A stretch of 64,000 nucleotides of DNA, taken from NCBI RefSeq assembly GCF_028751195.1, contig NZ_CP066784.1, forward strand, positions 4,154,001 through 4,218,000, read 5' to 3'. The DNA comes from Alicyclobacillus sp. ALC3 (GTDB taxonomy: Bacteria; Bacillota; Bacilli; Alicyclobacillales; Alicyclobacillaceae). Shown piece after piece: positions 25,112 through 33,372 of the stretch. The stretch's first letter is position 1, and each line of letters opens with the position of its first letter. The notes under the pieces are model-generated. The model did not search any database and was not told where the DNA came from. It was given only the letters and a program-made list of their open reading frames with translations. The translations under genes and the position numbers were made by a program.

Positions 25112-25732
25112 TTAGACTTCCGCCCGGAACGTCTTTCCCAGCTCTTCTCCAAGACCAAAATAATGCCGGAAATTGTAGATGAGTGGACTCCATGTCACCG
25201 GGTCAATATGCGACTCGTCCACCACGATTCTCTCATGGGCATGAACAGTCAATGCTTCTACTTCAATAATCCCGAAGCTTGTACCTTCGCCCGTAGTTCG
25301 AATGTCCACAACCTTGGCTTCGATTTGTAGCGGGCATTCAGCAATACGAGTGGGGAGCACTTGGTGTGACTCTATCGCAGTCAAACCGGACTCCGCGAAC
25401 TTATCCTTGGCATGGCGAAACACGCCTTTCTTGTGATTGGGAACTGGATTCGCCCCAGTCAAAGTAGCCAGCGCCTCTACCTTTTTCCAGAGTGATGGCT
25501 CCGGCAGGTTGACAACACACTCACCATGTCGTCGCAGATTAGTGAGCCCGTGACCGCCTTCACCCAGACCAAGAACAATTCGGTTTCCGAGTGCCCACGC
25601 AGATGACATCGGCGTGATGTTGCTCGTTCCGTCCTTGTTCAGCGTTGTGAGCAACACGATAGGTGTGCCGAAATACAAAATTTTCGGGTGAACTATCCGG
25701 GTCCGAACTAATTCGTCGACACGCTGATTCAT
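25112..25732 (-). CDS. Flavin reductase-like (FMN-binding split barrel) protein
   Basis: 206 residues. The segment VVLLTTLN-type strand, then GTSNITPMSSAWALGNRIVL, is typical of flavoprotein oxygenase/reductase proteins binding FMN as dimers. Later VVNLPEPSLWKKVEALA fits the same family. ATG 25732 is chosen for GGGAGG nine bases upstream. Its stop is 15 bases from the convergent permease stop. The partner oxygenase, if any, is not adjacent. Confidence 0.85.
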   Translation of the reverse strand: MNQRVDELVRTRIVHPKILYFGTPIVLLTTLNKDGTSNITPMSSAWALGNRIVLGLGEGGHGLTNLRRHGECVVNLPEPSLWKKVEALATLTGANPVPNHKKGVFRHAKDKFAESGLTAIESHQVLPTRIAECPLQIEAKVVDIRTTGEGTSFGIIEVEALTVHAHERIVVDESHIDPVTWSPLIYNFRHYFGLGEELGKTFRAEV

Positions 25733-26110
25733 TAAGTTTGGCCTCCCATACATCTGTCTACTTCTCAGCCATTGTAAGACGTAAAGAATTCGACCATCAT
25801 CGAAGTATGGATGTGTGTTCGCCGGTTCGTTCGCTCCGCGAGTCGGACCAGTCAAAGGCACTCCATTTTGCCCGTCAGTGCTTAGACTGGAGTGAGCGGC
25901 GGCATCATATGGCCGGGGCGCTTGGGGCTGCAGTTACGAAGGTAAGGTTTCGTTCCCTATGGACCATCTCGTGCTGGTGCTGAGTCACTGTCTTACATTA
26001 TGGCAGAAGACCTGCAACCGTATGGAAAACGTAAGAGGTGGCGTTCAAATGTAAATGTGGTGCATCTTGGATAACTCTATGGTACGATTCAGTAGCATGA
26101 TTTCTAAAAT

Positions 26111-26210
26111 CACGAAAAGGGCAAACTCACCGAAAGGCGAGGACGCAAAACCACGGGTCTAAGGCGCAGAGCGTTGTGATGGCCGAGGTGCCGTGAGAGG
26201 GGTTGCCGCA
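26111..26210 (+). ncRNA. c-di-GMP-I (GEMM-I) riboswitch
   Basis: The conserved aptamer blocks occur in order: AGGGCAAAC (26118-26126), CCGAAAGG, GGACGCAAAACCACGGGTCT (26141-26160), AAGG, and the closing GGGGTTGCCG near 26200. The GAAA tetraloop (26132-26135) and its receptor region are present. The 3' strand of the closing helix ends only a few bases before the GTGAGG ribosome site of the diguanylate cyclase gene, so control of translation initiation is the simplest model. No terminator hairpin lies between. Confidence 0.93.
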
Positions 26211-26227
26211 TCAAAGTGAGGTACATC

Positions 26228-27517
26228 ATGGCTCGTTTGTACTCTCGGCTTCGACAGGACCCGCTAGAAATTTACTTCCTCTCGTATGTAGCCCTCTTTC
26301 TCGTATGCGTAGTACGCACGGCATCACCAATTCAATTCAAGCAATGGACGGATATTATCCTCTTTGCAGTTCTCATTTCAGTCTTTGAGTCAAATTTGGT
26401 CGATGTCTCAAACGATCGTGTTTCTCTAACGATGACCTCGGCTCTATTATTTGCCGAATCCACAAACATTGGGTTGTTCCCTGCTCTGTGCAGTATTATC
26501 TTAAGCTCTCCAGTCGTTTTTATTCGATATCGCAAGCCGTCATATCGCCCAGCCCTTGTGGCTTTCAACCTCAGCCACATTGGCATAGAAATGTCATTGG
26601 CCGTATTGGCGTGGCATACATTTGGTGGCGAGTTAGGGACTTACAAGAACATCTTGGCACTAACAGTTTATTTAGTCGTATACTGCGCAGCCAATGTCGG
26701 TATTATGACGATTGAGATAAAATTGCAATTTGAATCTGGATGGAGAGAAACCTTGATAGGGGTCTTTGATTTACAAGCAGTGATCCTATACATAGTTGAT
26801 ATCAGTCTGGGTGTCTTCATGGGACTGGCCTTTCAAATCTATCACATATGGGCTGTCCCCACCATTGCGGGGATTCTGTGGATGATATCCGTTAGCTATA
26901 AACAGTACTTTCACACTGTCAATGATGCACGCAGAGATGAGTTAACAGGTCTTTTGAACCGCAAGGAATTCAAACGACAGTTACATATGTTTATGAAACG
27001 TGGCAAACCATTTTCGGTCATGATGCTAGACCTCGATCGTTTCAAACAGGTCAACGATACCCTTGGGCATCTACAAGGAGACCAGGTGTTACGGGCTGTC
27101 GGGACACTCATCTTCGCAGAAATGGGTGGGGACGGGATTGTTGCTCGCTACGGCGGCGAGGAGTTTTGCGTGATTGTCCCGGACGTAAGAAAAGGCAGTT
27201 GGGATATAGCCGACCACATCCGGAGCCGAGTGGAGGAGCACAAGTTTGATGAGCTTCCGGATCGGCAGCAGGGAGGAGTGACGGTTTCCATTGGCCTTGC
27301 ATCATTTCCGGATGATGGAACCACTGCAGACGCGCTAATGGAACATGCTGACCAAGCACTGTATGCAGCGAAGACTGTCAGGAACTCCGTGGTGGAGTAC
27401 GATGATAGCATACAAGCAAACCGTCACGATGCCCCTGACGACGAAAATGAGCCGTCCATTGTCCCCACCGTCTCCCAGGTGGCGTCTTCATCGGGTTTCC
27501 ATGGGAATCGAAAGTGA
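26228..27517 (+). CDS. Membrane-bound diguanylate cyclase (GGDEF domain)
   Basis: 429 residues. The N-terminal half has about six hydrophobic segments forming a sensor-like membrane domain. After SYKQYFHTVNDARRDELTGL comes a complete GGDEF domain with active-site motif RYGGEEF, the metal-binding DLDRFKQVND region and the closing HADQALYAAKTVRNSVV. It makes c-di-GMP from two GTP. ATG 26228 is seven bases after GTGAGG; the in-frame GTG 26216 overlaps that site. A c-di-GMP riboswitch lies directly upstream, giving product feedback. The last codons (GFHGNRK) come from the duplicated ABM fragment at 27494, so the original C-terminus was altered. Confidence 0.93.
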   Translation: MARLYSRLRQDPLEIYFLSYVALFLVCVVRTASPIQFKQWTDIILFAVLISVFESNLVDVSNDRVSLTMTSALLFAESTNIGLFPALCSIILSSPVVFIRYRKPSYRPALVAFNLSHIGIEMSLAVLAWHTFGGELGTYKNILALTVYLVVYCAANVGIMTIEIKLQFESGWRETLIGVFDLQAVILYIVDISLGVFMGLAFQIYHIWAVPTIAGILWMISVSYKQYFHTVNDARRDELTGLLNRKEFKRQLHMFMKRGKPFSVMMLDLDRFKQVNDTLGHLQGDQVLRAVGTLIFAEMGGDGIVARYGGEEFCVIVPDVRKGSWDIADHIRSRVEEHKFDELPDRQQGGVTVSIGLASFPDDGTTADALMEHADQALYAAKTVRNSVVEYDDSIQANRHDAPDDENEPSIVPTVSQVASSSGFHGNRK

Positions 27518-28084
27518 GACGCTGAAGGAGTAAGGATCACGATGTCCTACTGCGAGTCCGAGGAGACTGACGGATGAAGTTTGCATCTCAGCCAATGACA
27601 CTGGGCCATGCTAATAAAATCTCTCGGTGGGCATATGAGCCTCCTTACGACTTCTACGACATGGATACCAGTGACGAGTCAATCATTATTTGAGCCAGCG
27701 GGACGTGGTGGATTTCGGGATCGGCATGCGGCCGGAATTCACGGGCCAGGGATTGGGCAGCGAGTTCTTGGCACATGTCTTGCGTCAAGTCGTTGTTGAT
27801 TACCCCTCTGCAAATATTCGGGTGTCTTTCTCAAGGAGAGTCGGGAACTCATTGGACTTTTATCTTTGACGGAGATTGTCCGTGGCCCCTATCAGTCATG
27901 CTGGATTTACCACATGCGAGGCTATCGGATCACGTCCGTCCACACAGGTGCCATCGATAAAGCGAGACACATCAAATCGTCGCTCTCGCTCATCGGCGAT
28001 TACGGCATCGAGATCCACGATGAGATGGAACTGGAGAAGTCCTTTGGAGGTGGCATGGCTACATTCTCTAAGGCGCAGTTGTGA
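27494..28084 (+). pseudogene. Shrunken, scrambled copy of the ABM-GNAT-GNAT cluster
   Basis: Five blocks follow in the same order as their counterparts. 27494-27564 matches the ABM gene (18239-18311), 27567-27686 matches 18452-18570, 27687-27821 matches 18680-18815, and 27821-27904 matches 19209-19292 in the RimJ-type gene. Then 27908-28084 encodes a GNAT C-terminus (GDYGIEIHDEMELEKSF) fitting the truncated third GNAT of 21063-21406. Matches are near-identical with scattered substitutions, and all blocks are joined by deletions. No block keeps an open gene. The copy also adds the last residues of the diguanylate cyclase. Confidence 0.85.
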
Positions 28085-28444
28085 AACTGCCAAGGTTGCC
28101 CGTCTCCGGTGCCATTCTTATAGGAAACTGCCCTGGCACCCGGATGCCAAGTTGCATGACACAAAGGTAAAAGTTCAAGCAAAGTCGACCCGCTTGTAGT
28201 GATCATGTGACCTACGACTGATGGAGTATAGAATTGACAGAAGTATGAGGGTAGGATGGTTCCAATGCGGGTGCCAGAGATTCGTGGTCATGGTTAGGTA
28301 CTCAAGAGCGCATTGGCTTTGCACGGTTACGCTCTACCATAGTACTTTAACGGGACTCTCATTCAGTGGCCAGAGCCGAGAGTATCTTCAACACATGATG
28401 CAACGGTGCGAACACCACGACACGACGGAAGGGGGTACATTGTG
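28085..28444. other. 360-base stretch without a recognisable gene
   Basis: Short frames only. A TTGACA-like hexamer at 28233-28238 could be part of a promoter for the VOC gene, but no -10 at good spacing is evident. The first about 60 bases may be further decay of the GNAT copy. Confidence 0.35.
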
Positions 28445-29098
28445 ATGATTCCAAGTCGGTTGTTCCATTTGCATTTCTATGTTGCGGATCCCGAAGGGAC
28501 TGAGAGAGCCTTCGTCGAGCGTCTTGGGATGCAAGTGATTGCGAGATACGGACTTGTCGGGTCCAAGGAGGTTCGCTTTGAACCAGAGGTTGGATGGCGA
28601 GCACTCATCGACGCTGGCGCACGATTTCGCTTGACGCAACTCAAAAAGGGCACATTTGACCTAGTGTTGGGTCCTGGAACTCAGCCCGAACCTCTGTTAG
28701 AGCACTTTGGACTTCGAGTTGATGAAGAAACTTACGAACTGTGCAAAAGGACCTTCGTCGCCCGTGAGTTGGCGTATCGAGAAGGGGAAAGACGGTCTTT
28801 CTTTACTACTCCGTTTGGCGTCCGGATGGAACTTGTGGCCCCACACCATGCTGTAACCTACCCGGATGCAGATCACGCTGGTCTGCAACTTGAGAAGGTT
28901 CGATTTGGCGTGCCTGATCCATTGGCTTGTGAGCGATTTTTTGCCGATGCTCTCGGCCAGCAGGTCTTGAGCCAATTGGAGTTCGAGGTGTCGAGGGAGA
29001 AGGCTAGGTTCCGGACGGTGGAAGTGCAGTTATCTTCACCGAAGAAGGAAAAGAACACCGTATTCGAGATTTTACCAGGAACTCGCTGGATTTTTTAG
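28445..29098 (+). CDS. VOC-family protein (glyoxalase/bleomycin-resistance-like), two-domain
   Basis: 217 residues containing two VOC-like halves: LFHLHFYVADPEGTERAFVE near the N-terminus and LEKVRFGVPDPLACERFFAD from about residue 150. Conserved metal-ligand positions are His in the first strand and Glu in VRMELVAPHH. The second half ends early (ILPGTRWIF), shorter than a full domain. ATG 28445 follows GAAGGGGG; GTG 28442 is an equal alternative. The reaction is unknown. Confidence 0.7.
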   Translation: MIPSRLFHLHFYVADPEGTERAFVERLGMQVIARYGLVGSKEVRFEPEVGWRALIDAGARFRLTQLKKGTFDLVLGPGTQPEPLLEHFGLRVDEETYELCKRTFVARELAYREGERRSFFTTPFGVRMELVAPHHAVTYPDADHAGLQLEKVRFGVPDPLACERFFADALGQQVLSQLEFEVSREKARFRTVEVQLSSPKKEKNTVFEILPGTRWIF

Positions 29099-29208
29099 GG
29101 TGCATCATGAGTCACAGTTAAAAATGCCCGTATCACACCTCACGATTGTGGAGGTCATCAACTTGGCTATCTCGACGAAAATACTATGAGTCTGACAGCA
29201 ACCGAATA

Positions 29209-29383
29209 GACCTTCAGGGCAGGGTGAGGCCACTTGATACTGGCCAATTCCCGATCGGTGGTTGATGCAGCAGCGTCTGATGAGCCCACGAGCTCGTAGG
29301 TTGTCGTCGCCTTTGCGAGGATAGCCGAGAGCAGGAACGGGTGAGAATCCCGTGCCGACGGTATAGTCCGGATGGAAGAAGGT
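29209..29383 (+). ncRNA. FMN riboswitch (RFN element)
   Basis: The RFN blocks are all visible: CCTTCAGGGCAGGGTGA (29211-29227), TTCCCGATCGGTGGT (29248-29262), GAGCCCACGAGC (29282-29293), GGTGAGAATCCCGTGCCGAC (29340-29359), and GGTATAGTCCGGATGG-AAGAAGG at the end (29360-29381). FMN binding normally switches off riboflavin synthesis or uptake genes. The next gene is an EamA transporter, with a hairpin at 29459-29490 as likely expression platform. Confidence 0.93.
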
Positions 29384-29458
29384 TGGCGACCAAGAGCAGC
29401 GTTTGAGCCGAGTTTGTCGGTGTTCAAGCGCCTGTTCAAGTTGCTATTGTACCCTGAA

Positions 29459-29490
29459 GAGTCTCCAGAGAGGAGACTCATTTTGTTTCC
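29459..29490 (+). terminator. FMN-riboswitch expression platform hairpin
   Basis: An 8-bp perfect stem, GAGTCTCC (29459-29466) and GGAGACTC (29472-29479), with a 5-base loop, is followed by ATTTTGTTTCC. It can act as an intrinsic terminator. The same stem buries the AGGAG ribosome site (29471-29475), so it could block translation as well. An antiterminator would have to pair upstream of 29459. Confidence 0.7.
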
Positions 29491-29511
29491 TGTTGCCATT
29501 TTCTCGTTGTC

Positions 29512-30339
29512 ATGTCTGGACTTCTGCATGCAGTCTGGAACCTGTTCGCGAAACAGAGTCGTAACAAGGTCGTGTTCCTCTGGTCTTTTCAATGGGTCGC
29601 TGTATTCGCATTTCTACCTTCGGCACTTATAGCCATGGAGCACCACAACATTCCGACCGAGGGATGGCTGTTTCTTGCTGTTACCGCCGCATTGCACGGT
29701 GTCTATGTGATGGTGCTTTCCCGGACTTATACAGCCGGTGAACTCTCGCAGGTCTATCCGCTGATGCGTGGCGTGAGTCCGTTGCTTGTGCTGCTCCTTG
29801 GAGTGTCAATCCTTGGCGAAAGACTGACGACACTGGGCTGGCTCGGTGTTGCTTGTGTCGTAGCCGGTATCTGGATCCTTGGGAACTGGCGATTTGGAGG
29901 ATGTAGCACCGGGCGATCACTTGCTCCACATGCAACCAGTCTAGCACTGGCGGTGGGGCTCTCCGTCACGGCCTACACAACGTTCGACAAGATCACTTTG
30001 CAGTACATACCAGCCGTGACACTCAATGATGCGAGCAACCTTGGTAACCTGATCGTTTTGTCGTGGTGGGCCGTTAGATCCAGGGCTGTTCGAGTAGAAT
30101 GGAGAGTTAATTGGAGGACAATCATCTTGGGTGGACTCATTTCTCCCGGAGGATATCTACTCTTTCTATTGGCCCTTCGTATGGCCCCGGTAGCACAGCT
30201 TGCCCCGATGCGGGAGATTGGGACTGTTTTTGGCACAATTTTAGGGATTGTGGTGCTCAAGGAGACACAAGGGCGACGACGGATCACTGCGGCTGGGCTC
30301 ATTAGCGCGGGCGTGATTTTACTCGGGATATTCGGGTGA
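29512..30339 (+). CDS. EamA/DMT transporter under FMN riboswitch, candidate flavin transporter
   Basis: 275 residues from ATG 29512, with about nine membrane segments and the usual EamA start region SGLLHAVWNLFAK. Its upstream FMN riboswitch suggests transport of riboflavin or a related flavin, as shown for RibN, a DMT-family riboflavin carrier of proteobacteria. An oddity: the AGGAG site serves TTG 29483, whose frame gives MFPVAIFSLS, an apt start for the first helix, but then needs a one-base shift near 29510-29514 to enter this frame. ATG 29512 itself has no ribosome site. Either one base is missing (mutation or sequencing error) or the protein is translated from a poor start. Confidence 0.8.
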   Translation: MSGLLHAVWNLFAKQSRNKVVFLWSFQWVAVFAFLPSALIAMEHHNIPTEGWLFLAVTAALHGVYVMVLSRTYTAGELSQVYPLMRGVSPLLVLLLGVSILGERLTTLGWLGVACVVAGIWILGNWRFGGCSTGRSLAPHATSLALAVGLSVTAYTTFDKITLQYIPAVTLNDASNLGNLIVLSWWAVRSRAVRVEWRVNWRTIILGGLISPGGYLLFLLALRMAPVAQLAPMREIGTVFGTILGIVVLKETQGRRRITAAGLISAGVILLGIFG

Positions 30340-30355
30340 AAAGGAGAGTGAACTG

Positions 30356-30454
30356 GTGAAGCAGAGGACCGCTGGGTCGCCGACTCATTGGCACGGCGTG
30401 ACGCCTGGAGAACCTGGAATCCAGTGGCAGAGGATTTTGCACAACATGTGCTGA
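30356..30454 (+). CDS. Possible 32-residue ORF
   Basis: GTG 30356 is preceded by AAGGAGAG at eight bases and encodes 32 residues rich in Trp, His and Gly, with no recognisable domain. It lies between the transporter and the phosphotransferase gene on the same strand. It could be a small protein, a relic, or chance. Confidence 0.25.
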   Translation: MKQRTAGSPTHWHGVTPGEPGIQWQRILHNMC

Positions 30455-30507
30455 ATCCTCCCATAGAGGGGCCGTGATGGCACACAATCCTGCAGGGAGG
30501 TGAACAT

Positions 30508-31401
30508 TTGCCTACCATACCGACGGACCTGCTTTCCTTTCTCTCCTCAACGTTTGGTCCAATCGCCGAAGCAGTACCATTGTCCGGTATCGCAGGTGAC
30601 GGAGGTGCAGTTCGCCTCAACTTCACGGATGGCAAGTCTGTTATCGTGAAGTCCTCCACCACTCCAAGAGAACGCAACTTTTACGAACACCACGCCGATC
30701 CCCTTTGTCATGTCGGCATAGGCATAGCAACCCTCTATTGGTCAGGCTGTGACGACGCCGGACGGCATTGGATTTCCATCGAAGACATCCCAAACCCTTT
30801 TCCGCACGAGCGTTGGAAGAACTGCGACTGGGAACAGATCGAAATGTTGTTTCGCCTACATGCAGGGACCTGGCAAGACAGGCGTCGAACTTTGCCTACC
30901 GATGCATACCAACCGAGGTGGGACAAAGAGATGACCAGGCGAGCATCGGAATGGTTCGCCGACGGCTCGGAGCGAGAACACGTGGTAGAGCGGCTGACTC
31001 GCATCCAGCACGAAGCTGAGCGTCTCTTTCAACCGCTATGCTGCATATCAGCAGATCCGAATCCGACAAACTGGCGCATCCGGGAGAACGGCGAACTGGT
31101 CCTCATCGACTGGGAACGCTTTTCATATGGGCATCCTGCAATTGACCTGGGAATCACAATGCCTGGTCTAGGTAGCAAGGACGGGACAATGGAGAACGGT
31201 ATCGCTGAAGTGTATCGGGCATGTTGGACGAAGTACACCGGCTGCGTTCCGACCGGTTTTGATGATTTAGACAGGCTGATACGGGTTGCCAAGCTGTGGT
31301 CGGTGGTGGAATTCCTCTGCAATGCTTGGAGGAAGCCAGAACTATACCCAGAGAAGACGGTGTCGTATATTGTGCGGGAACTGTCGGAATACATAGACTG
31401 A
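30508..31401 (+). CDS. Aminoglycoside phosphotransferase-like (APH/choline kinase fold) protein
   Basis: 297 residues. The C-lobe carries CISADPNPTNWRI (catalytic loop; usual form HGDxxxxN, here SADPNPTN with Asp and Asn kept) and LVLIDWERFSYGHPAIDLG (metal-binding Asp). The N-lobe lysine may be that in GKSVIVKSS. It should phosphorylate a small molecule; antibiotic resistance is possible but not shown. TTG 30508 follows GGGAGGTG at good spacing. The His-to-Ser change in the loop is uncommon but tolerated in some members. Confidence 0.8.
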   Translation: MPTIPTDLLSFLSSTFGPIAEAVPLSGIAGDGGAVRLNFTDGKSVIVKSSTTPRERNFYEHHADPLCHVGIGIATLYWSGCDDAGRHWISIEDIPNPFPHERWKNCDWEQIEMLFRLHAGTWQDRRRTLPTDAYQPRWDKEMTRRASEWFADGSEREHVVERLTRIQHEAERLFQPLCCISADPNPTNWRIRENGELVLIDWERFSYGHPAIDLGITMPGLGSKDGTMENGIAEVYRACWTKYTGCVPTGFDDLDRLIRVAKLWSVVEFLCNAWRKPELYPEKTVSYIVRELSEYID

Positions 31402-31417
31402 GTTGTGTACCTCACGG

Positions 31418-31552
31418 GTGAACTGGTTTCCTTGGGGCCCCGAGGCCTTTCAGAAGGCCCAACGAGAACGTCGGCGGATGCGGATTCAGGAGTTCACTGG
31501 TGTCAGTAAGGCAACGTTGTATCGTGCAATCGTGCGTCGAAAGGAATCGTGA
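31418..31552 (+). pseudogene. Chimeric relic: DUF255 fragment fused to a resolvase-type helix-turn-helix
   Basis: Forty-four codons. The first part, VNWFPWGPEAFQKAQRE, is the signature of DUF255/YyaL (thioredoxin-domain) proteins and closely matches the second stub at 31812-31970. It is joined directly to RIQEFTGVSKATLYRAI, which resembles the C-terminal helix-turn-helix of serine resolvases. The junction suggests a past recombination event involving an invertase-type gene. Confidence 0.6.
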
Positions 31553-31811
31553 GGCGAAAGGAGACCCCCTCCACGGGTGGAAGGCGGGCTTCAAGCTGGG
31601 GAGCAAGCGATAAACCTTTGATGGTGTTGTTGCTGTTTTCGTCGTCGCTTTCCTATCGTCCGCACCCCCCAATGGTTGATGTGAGGGAACCGAGTTTTCC
31701 CTCTGCCCGGCACACCGCGTTTTGGCATGTGGGTGTGATATGGCGGAGGATTTACTGCAGTTGGGATATACTGACGTTGTAGATTTCGATACTGAAAGGA
31801 GTTCGATTGCG

Positions 31812-31970
31812 ATGACGGATAAAAAGCCGAATCGTTTGATACACGAGAATTCGCCATATTTACTTCAACATGCGTACAATCCCGTAGACTGGTTTCCGTG
31901 GGGAACAGAGGCGTTTCAGAAGGCTGAAAGAGAGTCCAAGGCTGTATTCCTGTCCATCGGCTATTCGTAG
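31812..31970 (+). pseudogene. DUF255 (YyaL-like thioredoxin domain) protein, N-terminal stub
   Basis: ATG 31812 with an AAAGGAG site encodes 52 residues: [29 protein letters not shown], and FLSIGYS, where it stops. In intact members (over 600 residues) the next residues are the thioredoxin-like TCHWCH motif. The break coincides with an inverted repeat (31961-31990), and defence genes follow, so the gene may have been split by integration of the island. The remainder of the gene is not in the window. Confidence 0.8.
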
Positions 31971-31990
31971 CCCTGCGGGGCTATGAATAG
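31961..31990. repeat. Inverted repeat at the island boundary
   Basis: CTATTCGTAGCCC (31961-31973) pairs with GGGCTATGAATAG (31978-31990), with one mismatch and a 4-base loop. It spans the last codons of the truncated DUF255 gene. The left arm is genuine coding sequence, so the right arm looks like an inverted copy of it made during the rearrangement. It is followed by AAAACCC and is not a good terminator. Confidence 0.6.
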
Positions 31991-32238
31991 AAAACCCACA
32001 AAGAGAGCTTCCTATGCCGACATGTCATTGATGCCGAGTCCATATATTACTCCATTGGAGGAAGATGGACGGAAGTTAGCAAAGATTTAACTAATTCGAT
32101 GCACCGTTCTTTCGAATTGACCTCGGGATTATACCATCATTTGTCCACTTGACAATCTAGCTCTACAATTGCATTCAAAATCCGTTAGAAGTAAAATACT
32201 GTTAACGATGCGAATGTGATTGAGAGGGTTAGTTACAT

Positions 32239-33372
32239 TTGAAACGGCTATCGAATGATGACACCCTGGCCAAATTAGGCGATACTTATCATTACCTCGT
32301 TGTACTAGAACATTGCCTTGAGTTAGACGAGGGCGAAGCCATCTATGTAGAAGAACATGGTGACCTGAGCAAGGTCTCTCCGCATGACGCCTCTAACATC
32401 GAAGTGAAAAGCCACCTTGTGGAACATCATCTCTCGAATCGCGATAGCGAGTTTTGGAATACACTGAAAAACTGGATCATGAATCGTGACCATCTCGCGG
32501 TGTATAAGCGTCTCATCCTGCTAACCACTTCAACGATTTCGGATGAATCCGCATTCTATGGGTGGGACAAGCTGGATGTACAAAAGCGGGTTGAGAGGTT
32601 GAGGGAAATCGGTGGCATCAAAAAGGAACAGGAAAAAACCTTTCGTCCCTTATTCGATGCGGTATTTGGATGTCCAAATGACGCGTTAATTCACATCGTC
32701 GGACGTGTTGAGCTATGCACGGGAAATCCATCGGTTGCAACGAAGGCGGAATCACTTTGTAAACATAAAGTATTGAATAACGTCCCTCAGGAACAAATCC
32801 CTTTTTATATAGAGGGGCTTCTAGGATACATTCTCTTGAAGCCGACACTGCCTCCCCATAGTTGGAGGATTAATCACGGTGAATTCAGCGATCTTCTCGT
32901 GAAATTGAGAGATAAATTCGTGAGCGGGAAAATCCCCATCCCGATTAACCCTCCTGATGTCGGTCATAAGACCAGTGATGGACATGGTAAGTATCGATTC
33001 GTTAAGGAAATTCTGCGGATTGAATATCATGAAGAAGTGAATGAGGCGGTCGAGAATTATTGGCAAGCCATGGCAATCGTCAGCAGTTATTTTCGCAACA
33101 GCTACGTGTACACACAGGAACTCCTCAGCTACGAAAATGACCTAAAAAAGTACCTGCATCGAAGGAAACGCATACAGAGACGGAACATGCAAGTGCAAGG
33201 TGGGGATTCCGTTCGTTCTTCACAGACGTATTATGACGAAGCAATGACGCTCACGCCACGGTCACTGAGTTCGTTCAGTGACAATCAACAATATTTTCAA
33301 AACGGAATCATTCACTCGATCGTTGATGATGGCAGCCTAACATGGCATTTGGAGGATTCTGATGGGAATTGA
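32239..33372 (+). CDS. ABC-three-component system effector, Cap4/DUF4297-like nuclease domain
   Basis: 377 residues. The N-terminal 80 residues (LAKLGDTYHYLVVLEHCLEL, VEEHGDLSKVSPHDASNIEV, then KSHLVEHHLSNRDSEFWNTL) match the restriction-endonuclease-fold dsDNA nuclease domain of Cap4/DUF4297-type proteins, with acidic residues before the EVK lysine as catalytic site. The rest is helical and unassigned. TTG 32239 has a GAGAGGG site 11 bases away and there is no better start. Its end overlaps the next gene by 11 bases. It is probably the DNA-cutting effector of the operon. Confidence 0.75.
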   Translation: MKRLSNDDTLAKLGDTYHYLVVLEHCLELDEGEAIYVEEHGDLSKVSPHDASNIEVKSHLVEHHLSNRDSEFWNTLKNWIMNRDHLAVYKRLILLTTSTISDESAFYGWDKLDVQKRVERLREIGGIKKEQEKTFRPLFDAVFGCPNDALIHIVGRVELCTGNPSVATKAESLCKHKVLNNVPQEQIPFYIEGLLGYILLKPTLPPHSWRINHGEFSDLLVKLRDKFVSGKIPIPINPPDVGHKTSDGHGKYRFVKEILRIEYHEEVNEAVENYWQAMAIVSSYFRNSYVYTQELLSYENDLKKYLHRRKRIQRRNMQVQGGDSVRSSQTYYDEAMTLTPRSLSSFSDNQQYFQNGIIHSIVDDGSLTWHLEDSDGN

